From Calothrix parasitica NIES-267 (GTDB lineage Bacteria > Cyanobacteriota > Cyanobacteriia > Cyanobacteriales > Nostocaceae), in NCBI RefSeq assembly GCF_002368095.1, contig NZ_AP018227.1, forward strand, positions 2,584,598 to 2,648,597: DNA of 64,000 nt. The letters are read 5' to 3'. Under the pieces are notes generated by a model, which saw nothing but the letters and a program-made list of their open reading frames with translations, did no database searches and had not been told where the DNA came from. This document shows, piece after piece, positions 1-10,295 of this stretch. Every line of letters begins with the position of its first letter. The stretch's first letter is position 1. The position numbers were made by a program, and so were the translations under genes.

Positions 1-411
1 TCCCGCACAAGCCAATACTTTGACCAGTGCAGCTTCAACTTTAGATTGACCTACTCCTAAATCGGCTCCAAAGTCTGCTGCTAATTGACCAACAGCATAA
101 CCGTTACCTTGGTATTCCATCCAAAGATCCATCAAAGGGTCTGTCGCACGAGCTTCAAAAACACCACCTCGCACCTGCTCCATTGTCATTTGCTTAACAT
201 TGGAGGATACGAAAATCACGCTGGAAGGTTCGCGGCTTACAGTTGTCTTGGTGGAAGTTCTACCAAGGTCTACGCTAAGAATATTCTTACTCCCACCACC
301 ACCAGTGTTGGTAAGCTTGGGAGTTGTATTAATCGGAGTAGATGCTGTCACTCTATTCATCGGGATAGCGGCAGCATTCATTGGGGTAGCAGCGGAAGGT
401 TGGTCTGTCAT
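1..411 (-). CDS. ParM/StbA-like actin-family ATPase, N-terminal part (runs off the window)
   Basis: The reverse strand is open from an ATG at 411 to the window edge (137 codons, no stop), so only the N-terminus is here. A low-complexity leader of about 38 residues rich in Ala, Thr, Pro and Asn ends in a Gly stretch. It is followed by NILSVDLGRTSTKTTVSRE, which matches the phosphate-1 loop (hydrophobic-D-hG-x-T-x-K) of the actin/ParM/Hsp70 fold. The text after it (MTMEQVRGGVFEARATDPLM) resembles, from memory, conserved cyanobacterial proteins annotated ParM/StbA. ParM proteins polymerise on ATP and move plasmid DNA; a chromosomal role is not established. The fold is well supported, the function is inferred. 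A different reading frame on the plus strand over this region is not coding. Confidence 0.75.
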   Translation of the reverse strand, partial: MTDQPSAATPMNAAAIPMNRVTASTPINTTPKLTNTGGGGSKNILSVDLGRTSTKTTVSREPSSVIFVSSNVKQMTMEQVRGGVFEARATDPLMDLWMEYQGNGYAVGQLAADFGADLGVGQSKVEAALVKVLACAG

Positions 412-1826
412 GGAAATTCCTAGTTTCTACTTAGCTCTAAACAAGTTACCATGCTAATCTTACTTGCATTCATTTATCATCCATTTATAGAATGCGTCAA
501 CTCTAATTGACACTTAAGCAAAAAATTTCTCAAGTATCTTATGAGAGAGGAGATGCAATTCTTAATTATTTTTTAGATGATTTCACAAAATACAGAGGAT
601 AACAAAGTGATATGAAGCCCGCTTCAGAGGGCATAATCGTTTACCTAAAATGTTAGTAAAGACATTTTTGCCTTCTACTATCCGGCATAAGACTTTTGTT
701 TTATCGCTCTAACGAGAGGCGACATAGCCATATTATTTTTTGTAGAACTGTTTAGAAGGCCCGCAAGCGCCAAAACATAAACTACTTTATAAATGACTAC
801 AATACAGCGCTTTTTCTGAGTATGTTAGCAAACCTACCCATGTATCGCCACCATATATGTGTAAAACAAGTAAGTCATTTTAGGGATATCGCTGATGTAA
901 TTACGAAACTTTAATTACATGCTTTATCCGTAAGCTACATATCTATATCGTCAAAACTACCAAGAAGCAGTTTTTTCAAACTTTTAACTGGTTTGAATAT
1001 TACCTAAGATAATTAAGCGACATACAGGCTTGTTTTAATCAGGAAAGCGCTAATTACATAAGTCGTTTTTCTGCTGATAGCCTGTCTCTTTTTTTACTAA
1101 ACATACTACTATCAACAACGAATAAAATATGAAGCATTAGATACACCGCAACATCAATCTGATATTTTAAATCGTGACAATAATCCTTAAAAATCAGCTA
1201 ATTGTATATTTCATAAAAAGTGCATTATTTTTGTGTCAATAATCAAGTTCAATTAACTACACTACAGAGATTTTTTTTTATTTATTGAAAATTAAAGATT
1301 TGTATAATTTGTGTCAAATTGGTCATTTATACTCATTTCAATTGATTGACCTATCGGCAGAAATTTTGCTTTCTGGATTTAAAAAGCGAGATATTCCTAC
1401 TATTAACTATCTAGTTTTATCGGTAAGTGGTTAGCAAGATGTTGCCACCATAACCATCTAACCATCTAACCATCTGTTTTTTATGACAATTTTGAGTTGA
1501 TTCTAATGCGCTCGCAACCTCAGCCCGTTGTCCAAACAACCTCTGTGCTGACTTGGAGAGGGGAAAGGAGTAAGTATAATTCGTAATTCGTAATTCGTAA
1601 TTCGTAATTAATCCCCCATAAATAGAATTTAGGGGCTTCAACAAAGAATAGGAATCGCCATCCACGGATAAATCCGGGGGCTTCTGACCTTATAAATTTA
1701 CCTGGTGAGTGTGTATTTGCTGTTTATTGGTAATAGCCATATGCAAAAGGAGCAACAAGTAAAATAAATTTACTCATTACCCCTCATAAAGCTAAAAGAA
1801 GATTAATCCTCAAGCTGTAGATTAAC
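412..1826. other. 1.4-kb AT-rich intergenic region with a heptamer repeat
   Basis: I see no convincing gene. The region upstream of the ParM-like gene is very AT-rich and should hold its promoter. A short reverse-strand frame near 1417-1665 is largely built from a tandem repeat and is rejected. Around 1619-1690 there is a stretch with paired 'ggggcttc' motifs that resembles sequence often seen beside IS200/IS605-type elements, but no tnpA or tnpB is present. Confidence 0.6.
1577..1610. repeat. Heptamer tandem repeat (taattcg)
   Basis: Four perfect copies of taattcg followed by a partial copy. This is the short tandemly repeated repetitive (STRR) type common in filamentous cyanobacteria. Non-coding. 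Confidence 0.9.
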
Positions 1827-2912
1827 TTAGATGGTAGTAGAACTGAAAGACTGCATGATTGGCTCAGATTGACTATCTAATGGGTTCCAAACTTTATCAG
1901 ATACAGCCATTTGTTCGATTAAGCTGGCTAACCTCAGAGCTTTGAGAGCCTGCTCGCCACCAACTGAAGGTTGATTTCCACCGCGCACGCAATTAACAAA
2001 GTGTTCTAATTCAGCTCTTAAAGGTTCTACATTTGAAGTGTGGACTTTTTCAATCAAACCATCTTGCTTGTAGGGTTGCTTGTAATCTGCTGCGGAATTA
2101 GCAGTCGGATATCGGTGAATCCAAATTTCATTTTTGAGGAAATCAGCCTCAGTAAATGAATTTTTGCAGTGAGCAACAATATTACGGATTTTACGGTGAG
2201 TTATTTTGCTCGCAGTCAGGGTTGCAACAATGCCATTTGCAAACCCCAAAGTCGCAGTTACATAATCCAAATAAGTAGAGTTCGGGGTACGAGTACCACT
2301 AGCCGATAACTTCACTACCGGTGCAGCAGCTAATTCTAAAAGCAAGTCTATATCATGAATCATCAAATCAAGCACTACAGAAACATCGTTGGCTCGATTT
2401 GAGTAAGGACTCATTCTGTGAGCTTCTAACGCTAGTAATTCATCAGTTGTAAGAACTTTGGTTAATTCTCCAAAAGCTGGTTTGAAGCGTTCTATATGAC
2501 CTACTTGTAATATACAGCCAGATTCTGCTGCGGCATTGACTAAAGATTCTGCTTCAGAAATATTTGCAGCGATTGGTTTCTCAATTAAAACGTGGATTCC
2601 TGCTAATAGGCAGTTTATACCAACAGCATAGTGCAGCCTAGTAGGAACAGCAATACAAACTGCATCTACGTTAGGCAATAGCTCGCAGTAATCCTCGAAA
2701 AACTTTGTTTTATACTTACTGGCAGTTTCCAACCCTCGCTCAATATCAATGTCGGCTATACCAACTAGTTCTACATCTTTCATCGAACTTAGTACACGGG
2801 TATGATGTTGTCCCATGTTGCCAACACCAATCACGCCTACACGAATTGGGCGCGGTTGATGACGCTGTACGTATCCATTTTTTTCTCCCGATGACATGCT
2901 GCTATCTTGCAC
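1827..2912 (-). CDS. Gfo/Idh/MocA-family NAD(P)-dependent oxidoreductase
   Basis: 361 residues. An N-terminal Rossmann fold shows GVIGVGNMG at residues 26-34 for dinucleotide binding. The family signature EKP lies at 111-113 (HVLIEKPIAA), and MIHDIDLLLEL, with His186, lies in the C-terminal substrate domain. Family members oxidise or reduce sugars, inositols or nucleotide sugars; the MIHDIDL motif is shared with UDP-N-acetyl-hexosamine 3-dehydrogenase-like members, so a nucleotide sugar is a plausible substrate. The GTG start at 2912 is preferred because a purine-rich GAGGAGAGA lies about 8 bases upstream; an ATG five codons in is too far from it. The gene stands alone. Family is certain, substrate unknown. 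Confidence 0.85.
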   Translation of the reverse strand: MQDSSMSSGEKNGYVQRHQPRPIRVGVIGVGNMGQHHTRVLSSMKDVELVGIADIDIERGLETASKYKTKFFEDYCELLPNVDAVCIAVPTRLHYAVGINCLLAGIHVLIEKPIAANISEAESLVNAAAESGCILQVGHIERFKPAFGELTKVLTTDELLALEAHRMSPYSNRANDVSVVLDLMIHDIDLLLELAAAPVVKLSASGTRTPNSTYLDYVTATLGFANGIVATLTASKITHRKIRNIVAHCKNSFTEADFLKNEIWIHRYPTANSAADYKQPYKQDGLIEKVHTSNVEPLRAELEHFVNCVRGGNQPSVGGEQALKALRLASLIEQMAVSDKVWNPLDSQSEPIMQSFSSTTI

Positions 2913-3602
2913 TCTAATTTTCTCTCCTCAACCACCAACTAAAAAAAACGCTACAATCGTTGGCTTTTATACATTATCGCCAAAGAAGTAGCCACCTAAA
3001 ACCATCCAGATGGTAACATAGAGGCTTTATTTATGAAGAATTTCAAAGTTTGCTATGAGTTCCCGATATCCGTTTTTATTTTGTATAGTCCAGTTTTACT
3101 GATGATTTGTGAATTCTTTACCAAAAAAATATAATTTCTTTTCGTGAACTTCAAATTTTTGGCTATAGTTTGAAGTTATGAGCAATTTTGTCAAAATGTA
3201 GTAAACCAAACTTTGAGAATTAATTTATACATTCGGTCAAGAGAGGGAGTAGCGAGTAGCAAGTAGCGAATAAAAAATAGAATATGGTTCTTTGATGCTT
3301 AAAAAACTGCCAGTTTATCTACTCCTCTAGCATGAAGTGATGGCAAATATAATCTCTTATTTGATTTAATATTTTTAGGACTTACACAAAAGTAACGTAA
3401 TTGGGTCATTACGAGCGACAGCGACGTAATCTCTCGAAACTTTGGGATTGCTTCCCTACACTCCGTTTCGGTCGCAATGACAATTTTGCTTTGCGTAAGT
3501 CCTGATTTTAACTAAAGCATGACGGAAAGGTAGAGCATTTAAGCTTCGATAATTTAAGCTAAATTAGTCAGGATAACTTTTAGTTATTAAGTAATTATCA
3601 AA
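2913..3602. other. Intergenic region with a MITE-like element
   Basis: No gene is seen. It holds a short run of agtagc-type repeat near 3248-3270 and the inverted-repeat element at 3377-3503. The upstream region of queC has no obvious Shine-Dalgarno sequence. Confidence 0.6.
3377..3503. repeat. MITE-like element, ends aggacttac / gtaagtcct
   Basis: A 127-bp stretch begins with aggacttacacaaaa and ends with its approximate inverse ttttgctttgcgtaagtcct. The interior contains 'tcattacgagcgacagcgacgt' -like and 'cggtcgcaatgaca' -like blocks that form a second inverted repeat. The same termini bound an element at 37109-37279. It has no coding capacity, so any movement would need a transposase in trans. 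Confidence 0.75.
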
Positions 3603-4286
3603 ATGAAAGCCGTTATTTTATTGTCAGGAGGACTTGATTCTTCCACTACTTTATATCAAGCATTAGCTGATGGCTATGAATGTTACCCTATAAGCTTTGA
3701 TTACCAACAAAGACATAGAAAAGAATTGAATTCAGCACATTTAATTGCGGAAAAAGCCGGTGTTTCCCAGCATCAAGTAATTAAATTTGATTTAACGCAG
3801 TGGGGTGGTTCGGCACTTACAGATAATAATATTGATTTACCCCAAGAGCGTTCTTTGAAAGAAATGTCTCAGGATATTCCCATTACCTACGTTCCTGCAA
3901 GAAACACGATATTTTTGAGCTTTGCTTGTGCATATGCCGAAACCATGGCCGCAGAAAGAGTTTATATTGGCGTAAATGCTTTAGATTATTCTGGATATCC
4001 CGATTGTCGTCCCGATTATATTCAAGGAATGCAAGAGGTATTTCGTTTGGGGACTAAACAAGGACGTGAAGGAAATCCTATTAAGATTGCCACACCTTTA
4101 ATAGATTTGAAAAAAACAGAAATTATTCAATTAGGTAATAAATTAGGAGTTCCTTGGGAACTAACTTGGTCTTGCTACAGCAATGGTGATTTACCTTGTG
4201 GTGTATGTGATTCTTGTCGCTTGCGTCTCGCTGCTTTCGACGAATTAGGATTGACCGACCCAGTGGGGTATGAGGTAAGAGGTTAA
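3603..4286 (+). CDS. queC: 7-cyano-7-deazaguanine (preQ0) synthase QueC
   Basis: 227 residues, the usual length. QueC converts 7-carboxy-7-deazaguanine to preQ0 using ATP and ammonia, in the queuosine/7-deazaguanine pathway. The PP-loop SGGLDSS is at residues 8-14. The C-terminal zinc site has Cys191, Cys199, Cys202 and Cys205 (CYSNGDLPCGVCDSC). No other queuosine gene is adjacent. The ATG at 3603 lacks a clear ribosome-binding site, but the frame starts with the canonical MKAVILLSGG. The stop is followed directly by an octamer repeat. Confidence 0.96.
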   Translation: MKAVILLSGGLDSSTTLYQALADGYECYPISFDYQQRHRKELNSAHLIAEKAGVSQHQVIKFDLTQWGGSALTDNNIDLPQERSLKEMSQDIPITYVPARNTIFLSFACAYAETMAAERVYIGVNALDYSGYPDCRPDYIQGMQEVFRLGTKQGREGNPIKIATPLIDLKKTEIIQLGNKLGVPWELTWSCYSNGDLPCGVCDSCRLRLAAFDELGLTDPVGYEVRG

Positions 4287-4287
4287 A

Positions 4288-4380
4288 GGAGACAGGGGGA
4301 GAAGGGGAGATGGGGAGATGGGGAGACAAGGAGATGGGGAGATGGGGAGATGGGGAGATGGGGAGATGGGGAGATGGCGA
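4288..4380. repeat. Octamer tandem repeat (gagatggg)
   Basis: Nearly uninterrupted copies of gagatggg with variants at the left end. It lies just downstream of queC and could affect its 3' end. The rest of the gap to 4520 holds tgttcgctgttcgctg-type repeats and no gene. Confidence 0.9.
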
Positions 4381-4520
4381 GAAATATTTTTTAAGTCCTA
4401 ATTTCTAACTCTCAACTGTATGTCCCTCGGAACACGCTACGCTAACGCTGTATTTCCCTCCGGGACACGCAATACCTGGGGTAGCGACTCTAGCCGCTAA
4501 CACTGTTCGCTGTTCGCTGA

Positions 4521-5861
4521 TTAAAGCTTTTTGACTTGAATTTGCTGTAAGCGGGGACCTGTTACTGAGGCTACTGTAAATTCTATATTTTTATATTGGA
4601 AGCTTTCACCAACAATAGGAATTTTTTGTAGTTGATAAAGCATAAAGCCTCCGAGTGTTTGATATTCTTTCGTTAAAGGTAAACTGAGTTCTAATACTTC
4701 GTTGAGGTCTTCTAGGTTTATTTGTGCTTGAACTAGAAAGGTTTGCTCGTCTAACATCTGGATGAGCAAATCATTGCTGCTTTGTGTTTCGCCAATATCA
4801 CCGATGATTTGAGCAACTATATCTTGGATAGTTACTAATCCTACTGTTCCACCAAATTCGTCTACTACTACTACCATAGCCAGCTTTTCCTGCTGCATCA
4901 TGGGCAATAGTTCGTTTAAAGGTGTATGCTCGGGTACAAACCTTGCGGGACGCATATGGGAATGAATTTGTGTGTCTAAGCTCAGCTGTCCCAAGGCTAA
5001 AGGCTGTGTCAGGTCTTTAAAGTAAACAATACCGCGAATATCATCCAAAGATTCTCCGAATACTGGATAGCAAGAATGACCAGCTTCTGCCATTTCCTTA
5101 AGGAAAATTCGTAAAGTTGCGTTTTTAGATAGCGCGACTACGTTACTCCGAGGAACCATTACAGCTTGAACTGTTACTTCCCCAAATTCAAAAATATTCT
5201 TTAATAGTTCCCTTTCCCTTGCTCTTAAACCAGTGGATTCTCTCTCTGTAGAAATGATTAATAACAATTCCTCTGGGGTAACTGGTGGTCTCCAACTTTT
5301 ACCGGTGTATTCGATACCAAACAAGCGCAGCAAAAAACGAGTTGACTGATTGAGAATCCAAATAAAAGGACTAAAAAACCTGACAATAGCCGTTACAGAC
5401 GGTCCTAAAAACCTTGCTAATTCTTCCGAATAAAGCATTGCTACGGATTTAGGGCATAATTCTCCGAGAACTATTTGTAAATAAGCTATCAAAAAAAAGG
5501 TTATTGGGATTGATAGGGAATGAGCTATAAATAAATTCAATTCCCCCGGTACGGGTATAGATTCTAACCATACATTAATCAATTCAACAATTGTACTTTC
5601 TCCAATCCACCCCAGCGCTAAACTTGAAAGAGTAATACCTAACTGGGTTGTGGATAGCAATCTGTCAATGCTGCGTTGCAGTACTTCCACCGCAATCGCT
5701 TGAATATCACCAGCTTCAACCAACTGATGAATTCGCGATCGCCGTACCGTCACCATTGAAAATTCTGCGGTGACAAAAAAGGCATTAATGGCGATGAGAA
5801 GTAAGACTGACAACAATCTCAGCCCTACTTCCGTCCAATTTAAATTATGAAGACCATTCAC
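4521..5861 (-). CDS. CNNM/HlyC-CorC family membrane protein (DUF21 + CBS pair + transporter-associated domain)
   Basis: 446 residues. The N-terminal half (about 1-195) is a DUF21 integral membrane domain with several hydrophobic segments (LLSVLLLIAINAFFVTAEF, ITFFLIAYLQIVLGELCPK). A CBS-domain pair follows (about 215-335; VMVPRSNVVAL, DIRGIVYFKDL, VVVVDEFGGTVGLVT). The last 90 residues are the CorC/HlyC domain. Bacterial members such as CorB/CorC and YtfL/PaeA are linked to Mg2+/Co2+ or polyamine export; 'hemolysin' in old names is historical. The start is a GTG at 5861. Family is firm, transported substrate is not. Confidence 0.9.
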   Translation of the reverse strand: MNGLHNLNWTEVGLRLLSVLLLIAINAFFVTAEFSMVTVRRSRIHQLVEAGDIQAIAVEVLQRSIDRLLSTTQLGITLSSLALGWIGESTIVELINVWLESIPVPGELNLFIAHSLSIPITFFLIAYLQIVLGELCPKSVAMLYSEELARFLGPSVTAIVRFFSPFIWILNQSTRFLLRLFGIEYTGKSWRPPVTPEELLLIISTERESTGLRARERELLKNIFEFGEVTVQAVMVPRSNVVALSKNATLRIFLKEMAEAGHSCYPVFGESLDDIRGIVYFKDLTQPLALGQLSLDTQIHSHMRPARFVPEHTPLNELLPMMQQEKLAMVVVVDEFGGTVGLVTIQDIVAQIIGDIGETQSSNDLLIQMLDEQTFLVQAQINLEDLNEVLELSLPLTKEYQTLGGFMLYQLQKIPIVGESFQYKNIEFTVASVTGPRLQQIQVKKL

Positions 5862-5995
5862 CGCCTTGTCTCATGTAAAACTGATACCTTAATATCACAA
5901 ATTCTTCGATACTGAATTTTAGACTAAGGGAATTCGATTCAAATTAAAATACTCAATCTAAAACATCCGAATCTAACATTCAATATTCGAGCTAT

Positions 5996-6697
5996 CTACT
6001 TTTCTACAGGAATATTTGATACTTCCAAGCGTAATTTCTGTGCGGGATAATCTGTAAGGGCCAAGGAAATCCGTTTGACATCATCAAGTAAAGCTGTGGG
6101 AATACTCACAGTCCCGTAATGCGTTTGACCGTTGGAAGCTAATTCCGATGGTAAACCTTCAGTGGAAGCACTCAAAGTTCTTCCTTTATCATCGGTAACG
6201 TCAAGGAAACTATAAAGGAAGCGAACTGAATCTTCACTTTTGTTATCCATCTTTACTCTTAGCATTAAAGCACCCCCTGAATAACGAGCTGACTGCACTG
6301 AAAGAGTTACACCTTCGCTTTCAGCTTTAACAGGAAAACCTGCTTGGGGTTTTTCGTCTGCTTCTGGTGGTTTCTGCTCTCGCTTGCGCTTGGTCTTTTT
6401 TTTACCTTCTTCTAATCCATCACTTTTTTTCGATTTCGCTGCCTTAGTTTTACCTTCAATACGTGATTTAACAATTTTAAGGATTTCTGATTCTTTGACA
6501 AATACTACCCCTTCTTTATCTTGACCACCACCCGTTCCTTTTCGAGCGAATTTAGTAGTAGGTCGAGCATCTGGTGTGGTCACACCTTTAAGAGCTGCAC
6601 TTCCGAGAGTAAATCCCCAAAAAGCGCTTACGGAGCCAGCACCTAACATCAGGGTTAGCAAAATCAACGTCAGAAGTACAGTGGAATTTAGTTTCAT
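5996..6697 (-). CDS. Secreted or membrane-anchored hypothetical protein with a Lys-rich linker
   Basis: 233 residues. Residues 1-25 form a hydrophobic signal segment ending SVSAFWG, so export or membrane anchoring is likely. Residues about 60-125 are highly charged (KKKTKRKREQKPPE) and probably disordered. The last 115 residues (from GFPVKAESEGVTLSVQSARYSGG) look like a compact beta-rich domain. No catalytic motif or named family is recognised. It lies 134 bases downstream of the CNNM gene start region on the same strand and upstream of it in transcription, so co-transcription is possible. Confidence 0.7.
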   Translation of the reverse strand: MKLNSTVLLTLILLTLMLGAGSVSAFWGFTLGSAALKGVTTPDARPTTKFARKGTGGGQDKEGVVFVKESEILKIVKSRIEGKTKAAKSKKSDGLEEGKKKTKRKREQKPPEADEKPQAGFPVKAESEGVTLSVQSARYSGGALMLRVKMDNKSEDSVRFLYSFLDVTDDKGRTLSASTEGLPSELASNGQTHYGTVSIPTALLDDVKRISLALTDYPAQKLRLEVSNIPVEK

Positions 6698-6890
6698 CGC
6701 TGAATAAATATAAATATTCGGTGTAAGTAAGGATTAATCTACTTATATTGAAGTTTATAATTCTTCAATATTCGCATCGGATTTGGAATTAAACTAGATA
6801 AATATTAGTTTGCACTATTTTGCTCTCAAATGATGTAGTATTAAATCTGGTAATTCATAGACAAGGTTACACAAAAAGCTAATCTTGCAC

Positions 6891-6896
6891 TATAAT
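6891..6896 (+). promoter_or_regulatory. -10 box upstream of the tRNA
   Basis: A perfect TATAAT lies 10 bases before the tRNA 5' end. No good -35 box is visible at the normal spacing (ggttac at 6865-6870 is 20 bases away). Confidence 0.45.
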
Positions 6897-6906
6897 TATT
6901 AATCAG

Positions 6907-6979
6907 CCAGGGTTGGCCGAGCGGTTGAGGCAACGAACTCATAATTCGTGTTAGGCAGGTTCAACTCCTGCACCCTGGA
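6907..6979 (+). tRNA. tRNA with CAU anticodon, probably tRNA-Ile (lysidine type)
   Basis: It folds by eye as a class I tRNA: acceptor CCAGGGT (6907-6913) with ACCCTGG (6972-6978), D stem GCC/GGC, anticodon stem ACGAA/TTCGT with loop CTCATAA (anticodon CAT at 6940-6942), a 5-base variable loop, T stem GCAGG/CCTGC with loop TTCAACT, and discriminator A. CCA is not encoded. A CAU anticodon can be initiator Met, elongator Met, or Ile with modified C34. The D arm and the anticodon loop closely resemble chloroplast trnI-CAU from memory, so Ile is preferred over Met. Confidence 0.85.
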
Positions 6980-7238
6980 TTTACAAACATATATGATTTT
7001 AAACTTTTAGTCATTAGTTCTTCGCGATTTATCCAGAACTAATGACTAATTATTTTATTTATTGTTCTATCACCAAGGAATAATGAATCTTTTAGGTGGC
7101 TTGAGGAGAAAATTTTCTGGTTCTACATATTTAGCTTTCTTATGCTGTCTTAGAAAATTTTTATAGACAAGGATATCCACCCCTATAATTTATGACAATA
7201 ATTCTCCTCGCAATCCAAAATTCAAAAACAAGAGCCTG

Positions 7239-7310
7239 GTGGTAAGCTATCAAAGCGAAATCTAGTATCTCTGTGGTAGGTTTCTCTGTGGTAAGCTATC
7301 AAAGCGAAAT
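7239..7310. repeat. Direct repeat of 23 bp at the 3' end of the secreted protein gene
   Basis: The sequence gtggtaagctatcaaagcga plus aat occurs at 7239-7261 and again at 7288-7310, 49 bp apart. The second copy is inside the coding region and the first lies beyond the stop codon. Confidence 0.9.
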
Positions 7311-7711
7311 TCAGTTCCAACTTGTAATTTATTTGCTCTCAAACGGGGAGAAGCTAACAACGAAGTATTATAAGGACTTGGCAAATCTGGAGTCCTAATA
7401 TATGGGTCGCTGGTTGTCTGCTGTTTGAGTACGTCTTGATAAAGAATGTTAACTAGCTTAGCATCTCGTTCAATTTCGTTTTCGGGAAAAGAATTCTTGA
7501 ACAAGGAACCAGGTCCAAGTATCCAGTCTATATCTCTAAATAAACCATCATTATTATAAAAGTCTGGATAGTTTTCGTAAAAAGCTTCTTCAAATACTTG
7601 ATTTGGGGTTTGATAATTGGATGTTTCCATTTGTGCTGCTGCAATAGTTGGGAAACCAATGGTGCTAGCGAACATTAGTAAACCGTTTAGAGCTTTCCAA
7701 TTTAAAGGCAT
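7262..7711 (-). CDS. Small secreted hypothetical protein
   Basis: 149 residues from the ATG at 7711, chosen because AGGAG lies about 7 bases upstream and because the protein then begins with a signal peptide (MPLNWKALNGLLMFASTIG, cleavage near AAAQ). Upstream codons in the same frame are not needed. The mature part is acidic and aromatic (YENYPDFYNNDGLFRDIDW). No function is recognised. The C-terminus is odd: a 23-bp sequence encoding part of RFDSLPQ is repeated 49 bp later beyond the stop, so the 3' end seems to have been altered by a small duplication. It is divergent from pyrE, with about 100 bp between the two starts. Confidence 0.7.
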   Translation of the reverse strand: MPLNWKALNGLLMFASTIGFPTIAAAQMETSNYQTPNQVFEEAFYENYPDFYNNDGLFRDIDWILGPGSLFKNSFPENEIERDAKLVNILYQDVLKQQTTSDPYIRTPDLPSPYNTSLLASPRLRANKLQVGTEFRFDSLPQRNLPQRY

Positions 7712-7813
7712 ATTAACAACTCCTGTATTTCGGTGCGAATTTTGACCTATGCTTGTTTTCAGAACTCTTATAAGTTCGACTAGTCCGGTGTAACATAAAT
7801 TTAATGATTTGTA

Positions 7814-8434
7814 ATGGTTTATCACACTGAAAGCTCTACCCACAAAGATTTATGGGCTACTAATAGTGATTTGAATAATATACGTCAAAGCTTGCTAGAT
7901 TTATTCTGTCAACTTGCTTATCAGGAGGGAGATTTTGTGCTTTCTTCTGGAGCGCGTAGCAGTTATTACATTAACGGTAAGCAGGTAACTCTTCATCCCC
8001 AAGGAGCTTTGGCAATTGGTCGTCTTCTTTTCAATATGCTACCGTCAGATACTCAAGCTGTAGCGGGTTTAACTTTAGGGGCTGACCCCATCGTTAGCGC
8101 TGTGAGTGTGGTTTCTGCTCTCGAAAATCGACCCATACCGGCTTTGATTGTTCGTAAGGAAGCTAAAGGTCATGGCACTAAGGCTTATGTTGAAGGCCCG
8201 AGTTTACCAGAAGGAGCTAAGGTAATAGTTTTGGAAGATGTGGTTACTACCGGACAATCGGCGATGAAAGCTGTTAACAGGCTTAGGGATGCTGGTTATA
8301 CAGTTAATCAAGTAATTTCACTGATAGATAGACAGCAAGGTGGGGCAAAATATTATAAATCAGTAAATTTACAGTTTCAGGCTGTCTTTCCGATTACTGA
8401 TATTCAGGAACGATATAAAAATATTTCTAATTAA
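7814..8434 (+). CDS. pyrE: Orotate phosphoribosyltransferase
   Basis: 206 residues. It forms orotidine 5'-monophosphate from orotate and PRPP in de novo pyrimidine synthesis. The PRPP-binding signature is VIVLEDVVTTGQS (about residues 136-148), and the N-terminal GARSSYYINGKQVT block and the loop RKEAKGHG are typical of bacterial enzymes. The ATG at 7814 gives a short N-terminal extension relative to the core. It is transcribed away from the secreted protein gene. CTP synthase (pyrG) of the same pathway is in the window at 28-29.7 kb but not linked. Confidence 0.95.
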   Translation: MVYHTESSTHKDLWATNSDLNNIRQSLLDLFCQLAYQEGDFVLSSGARSSYYINGKQVTLHPQGALAIGRLLFNMLPSDTQAVAGLTLGADPIVSAVSVVSALENRPIPALIVRKEAKGHGTKAYVEGPSLPEGAKVIVLEDVVTTGQSAMKAVNRLRDAGYTVNQVISLIDRQQGGAKYYKSVNLQFQAVFPITDIQERYKNISN

Positions 8435-8478
8435 TATTTTTAACCAATAAATTTGTGATCCTAGCCCGGATTAGTGTA

Positions 8479-8501
8479 GAGACGTAGCACTGCTACGTCT
8501 C
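8479..8501. repeat. Palindrome copy 1 (gagacgtagca-N-tgctacgtctc)
   Basis: A perfect inverted repeat with 11-base arms and one central base. Four more copies or near copies occur in this window. It may form a hairpin downstream of pyrE. Confidence 0.9.
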
Positions 8502-8596
8502 CCCGCATTTTGATTTACGTCGAGTAATTATTCTAAGAATTTGATTAAAAATCAAAGGGATAAATTAGCAAAAATTCGTTGGTATGCAACATTGAT

Positions 8597-8619
8597 GAGA
8601 CGTAGCACTGCTACGTCCC
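8597..8619. repeat. Palindrome copy 2
   Basis: Same 23-base palindrome as at 8479, with the last base pair mismatched. It lies 36 bases from the end of thiC (converging genes) and could serve as a terminator-like hairpin. Confidence 0.85.
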
Positions 8620-8654
8620 TACATTAATTTTGTTATGTCGAAAAATTCAGATTA

Positions 8655-10133
<1,479 letters not shown>

Positions 10134-10205
10134 GCATTGAAAAATTATCGTATCATTTTTTTTGCTGACCGTAGAAATACGTTTACATTTCTCAGTCATT
10201 CATTG

Positions 10206-10240
10206 AATTTTAGATTTTGGATTTTGGATTTTGGATTGAG
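10206..10240. repeat. Heptamer tandem repeat (ttttgga)
   Basis: Four copies of attttgg with variation, followed by gagttaggagt-type repeats up to about 10276, between divergent thiC and the pseudouridine synthase gene. Confidence 0.85.
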
Positions 10241-10295
10241 AGTTAGGAGTCGAGAGTTATGAGTTAGGAGTTATGAGTTTAGACTTTGCATTGGA

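Noticed and set aside
85-457. Two plus-strand frames over the ParM-like gene
   Set aside because: They are antisense to a frame with a clear actin-family motif and have no ribosome-binding site or recognisable sequence.
1417-1665. 82-codon reverse-strand frame
   Set aside because: Much of it is translation of the taattcg heptamer array (LITNYELRITNY); no family features.
4288-4380. Possible CRISPR or satellite array
   Set aside because: Units are 8 bases with no spacers, so it is a simple tandem repeat. The same applies to the heptamer arrays elsewhere; no CRISPR array is present.
6907-6979. Class II tRNA (Leu or Ser) suggested by the D arm
   Set aside because: The variable loop is only five bases and the anticodon is CAU.
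7712-7843. Upstream extension of the small secreted protein gene to 7843
   Set aside because: It would overlap the pyrE start and hide the signal peptide; AGGAG before 7711 fixes the start.
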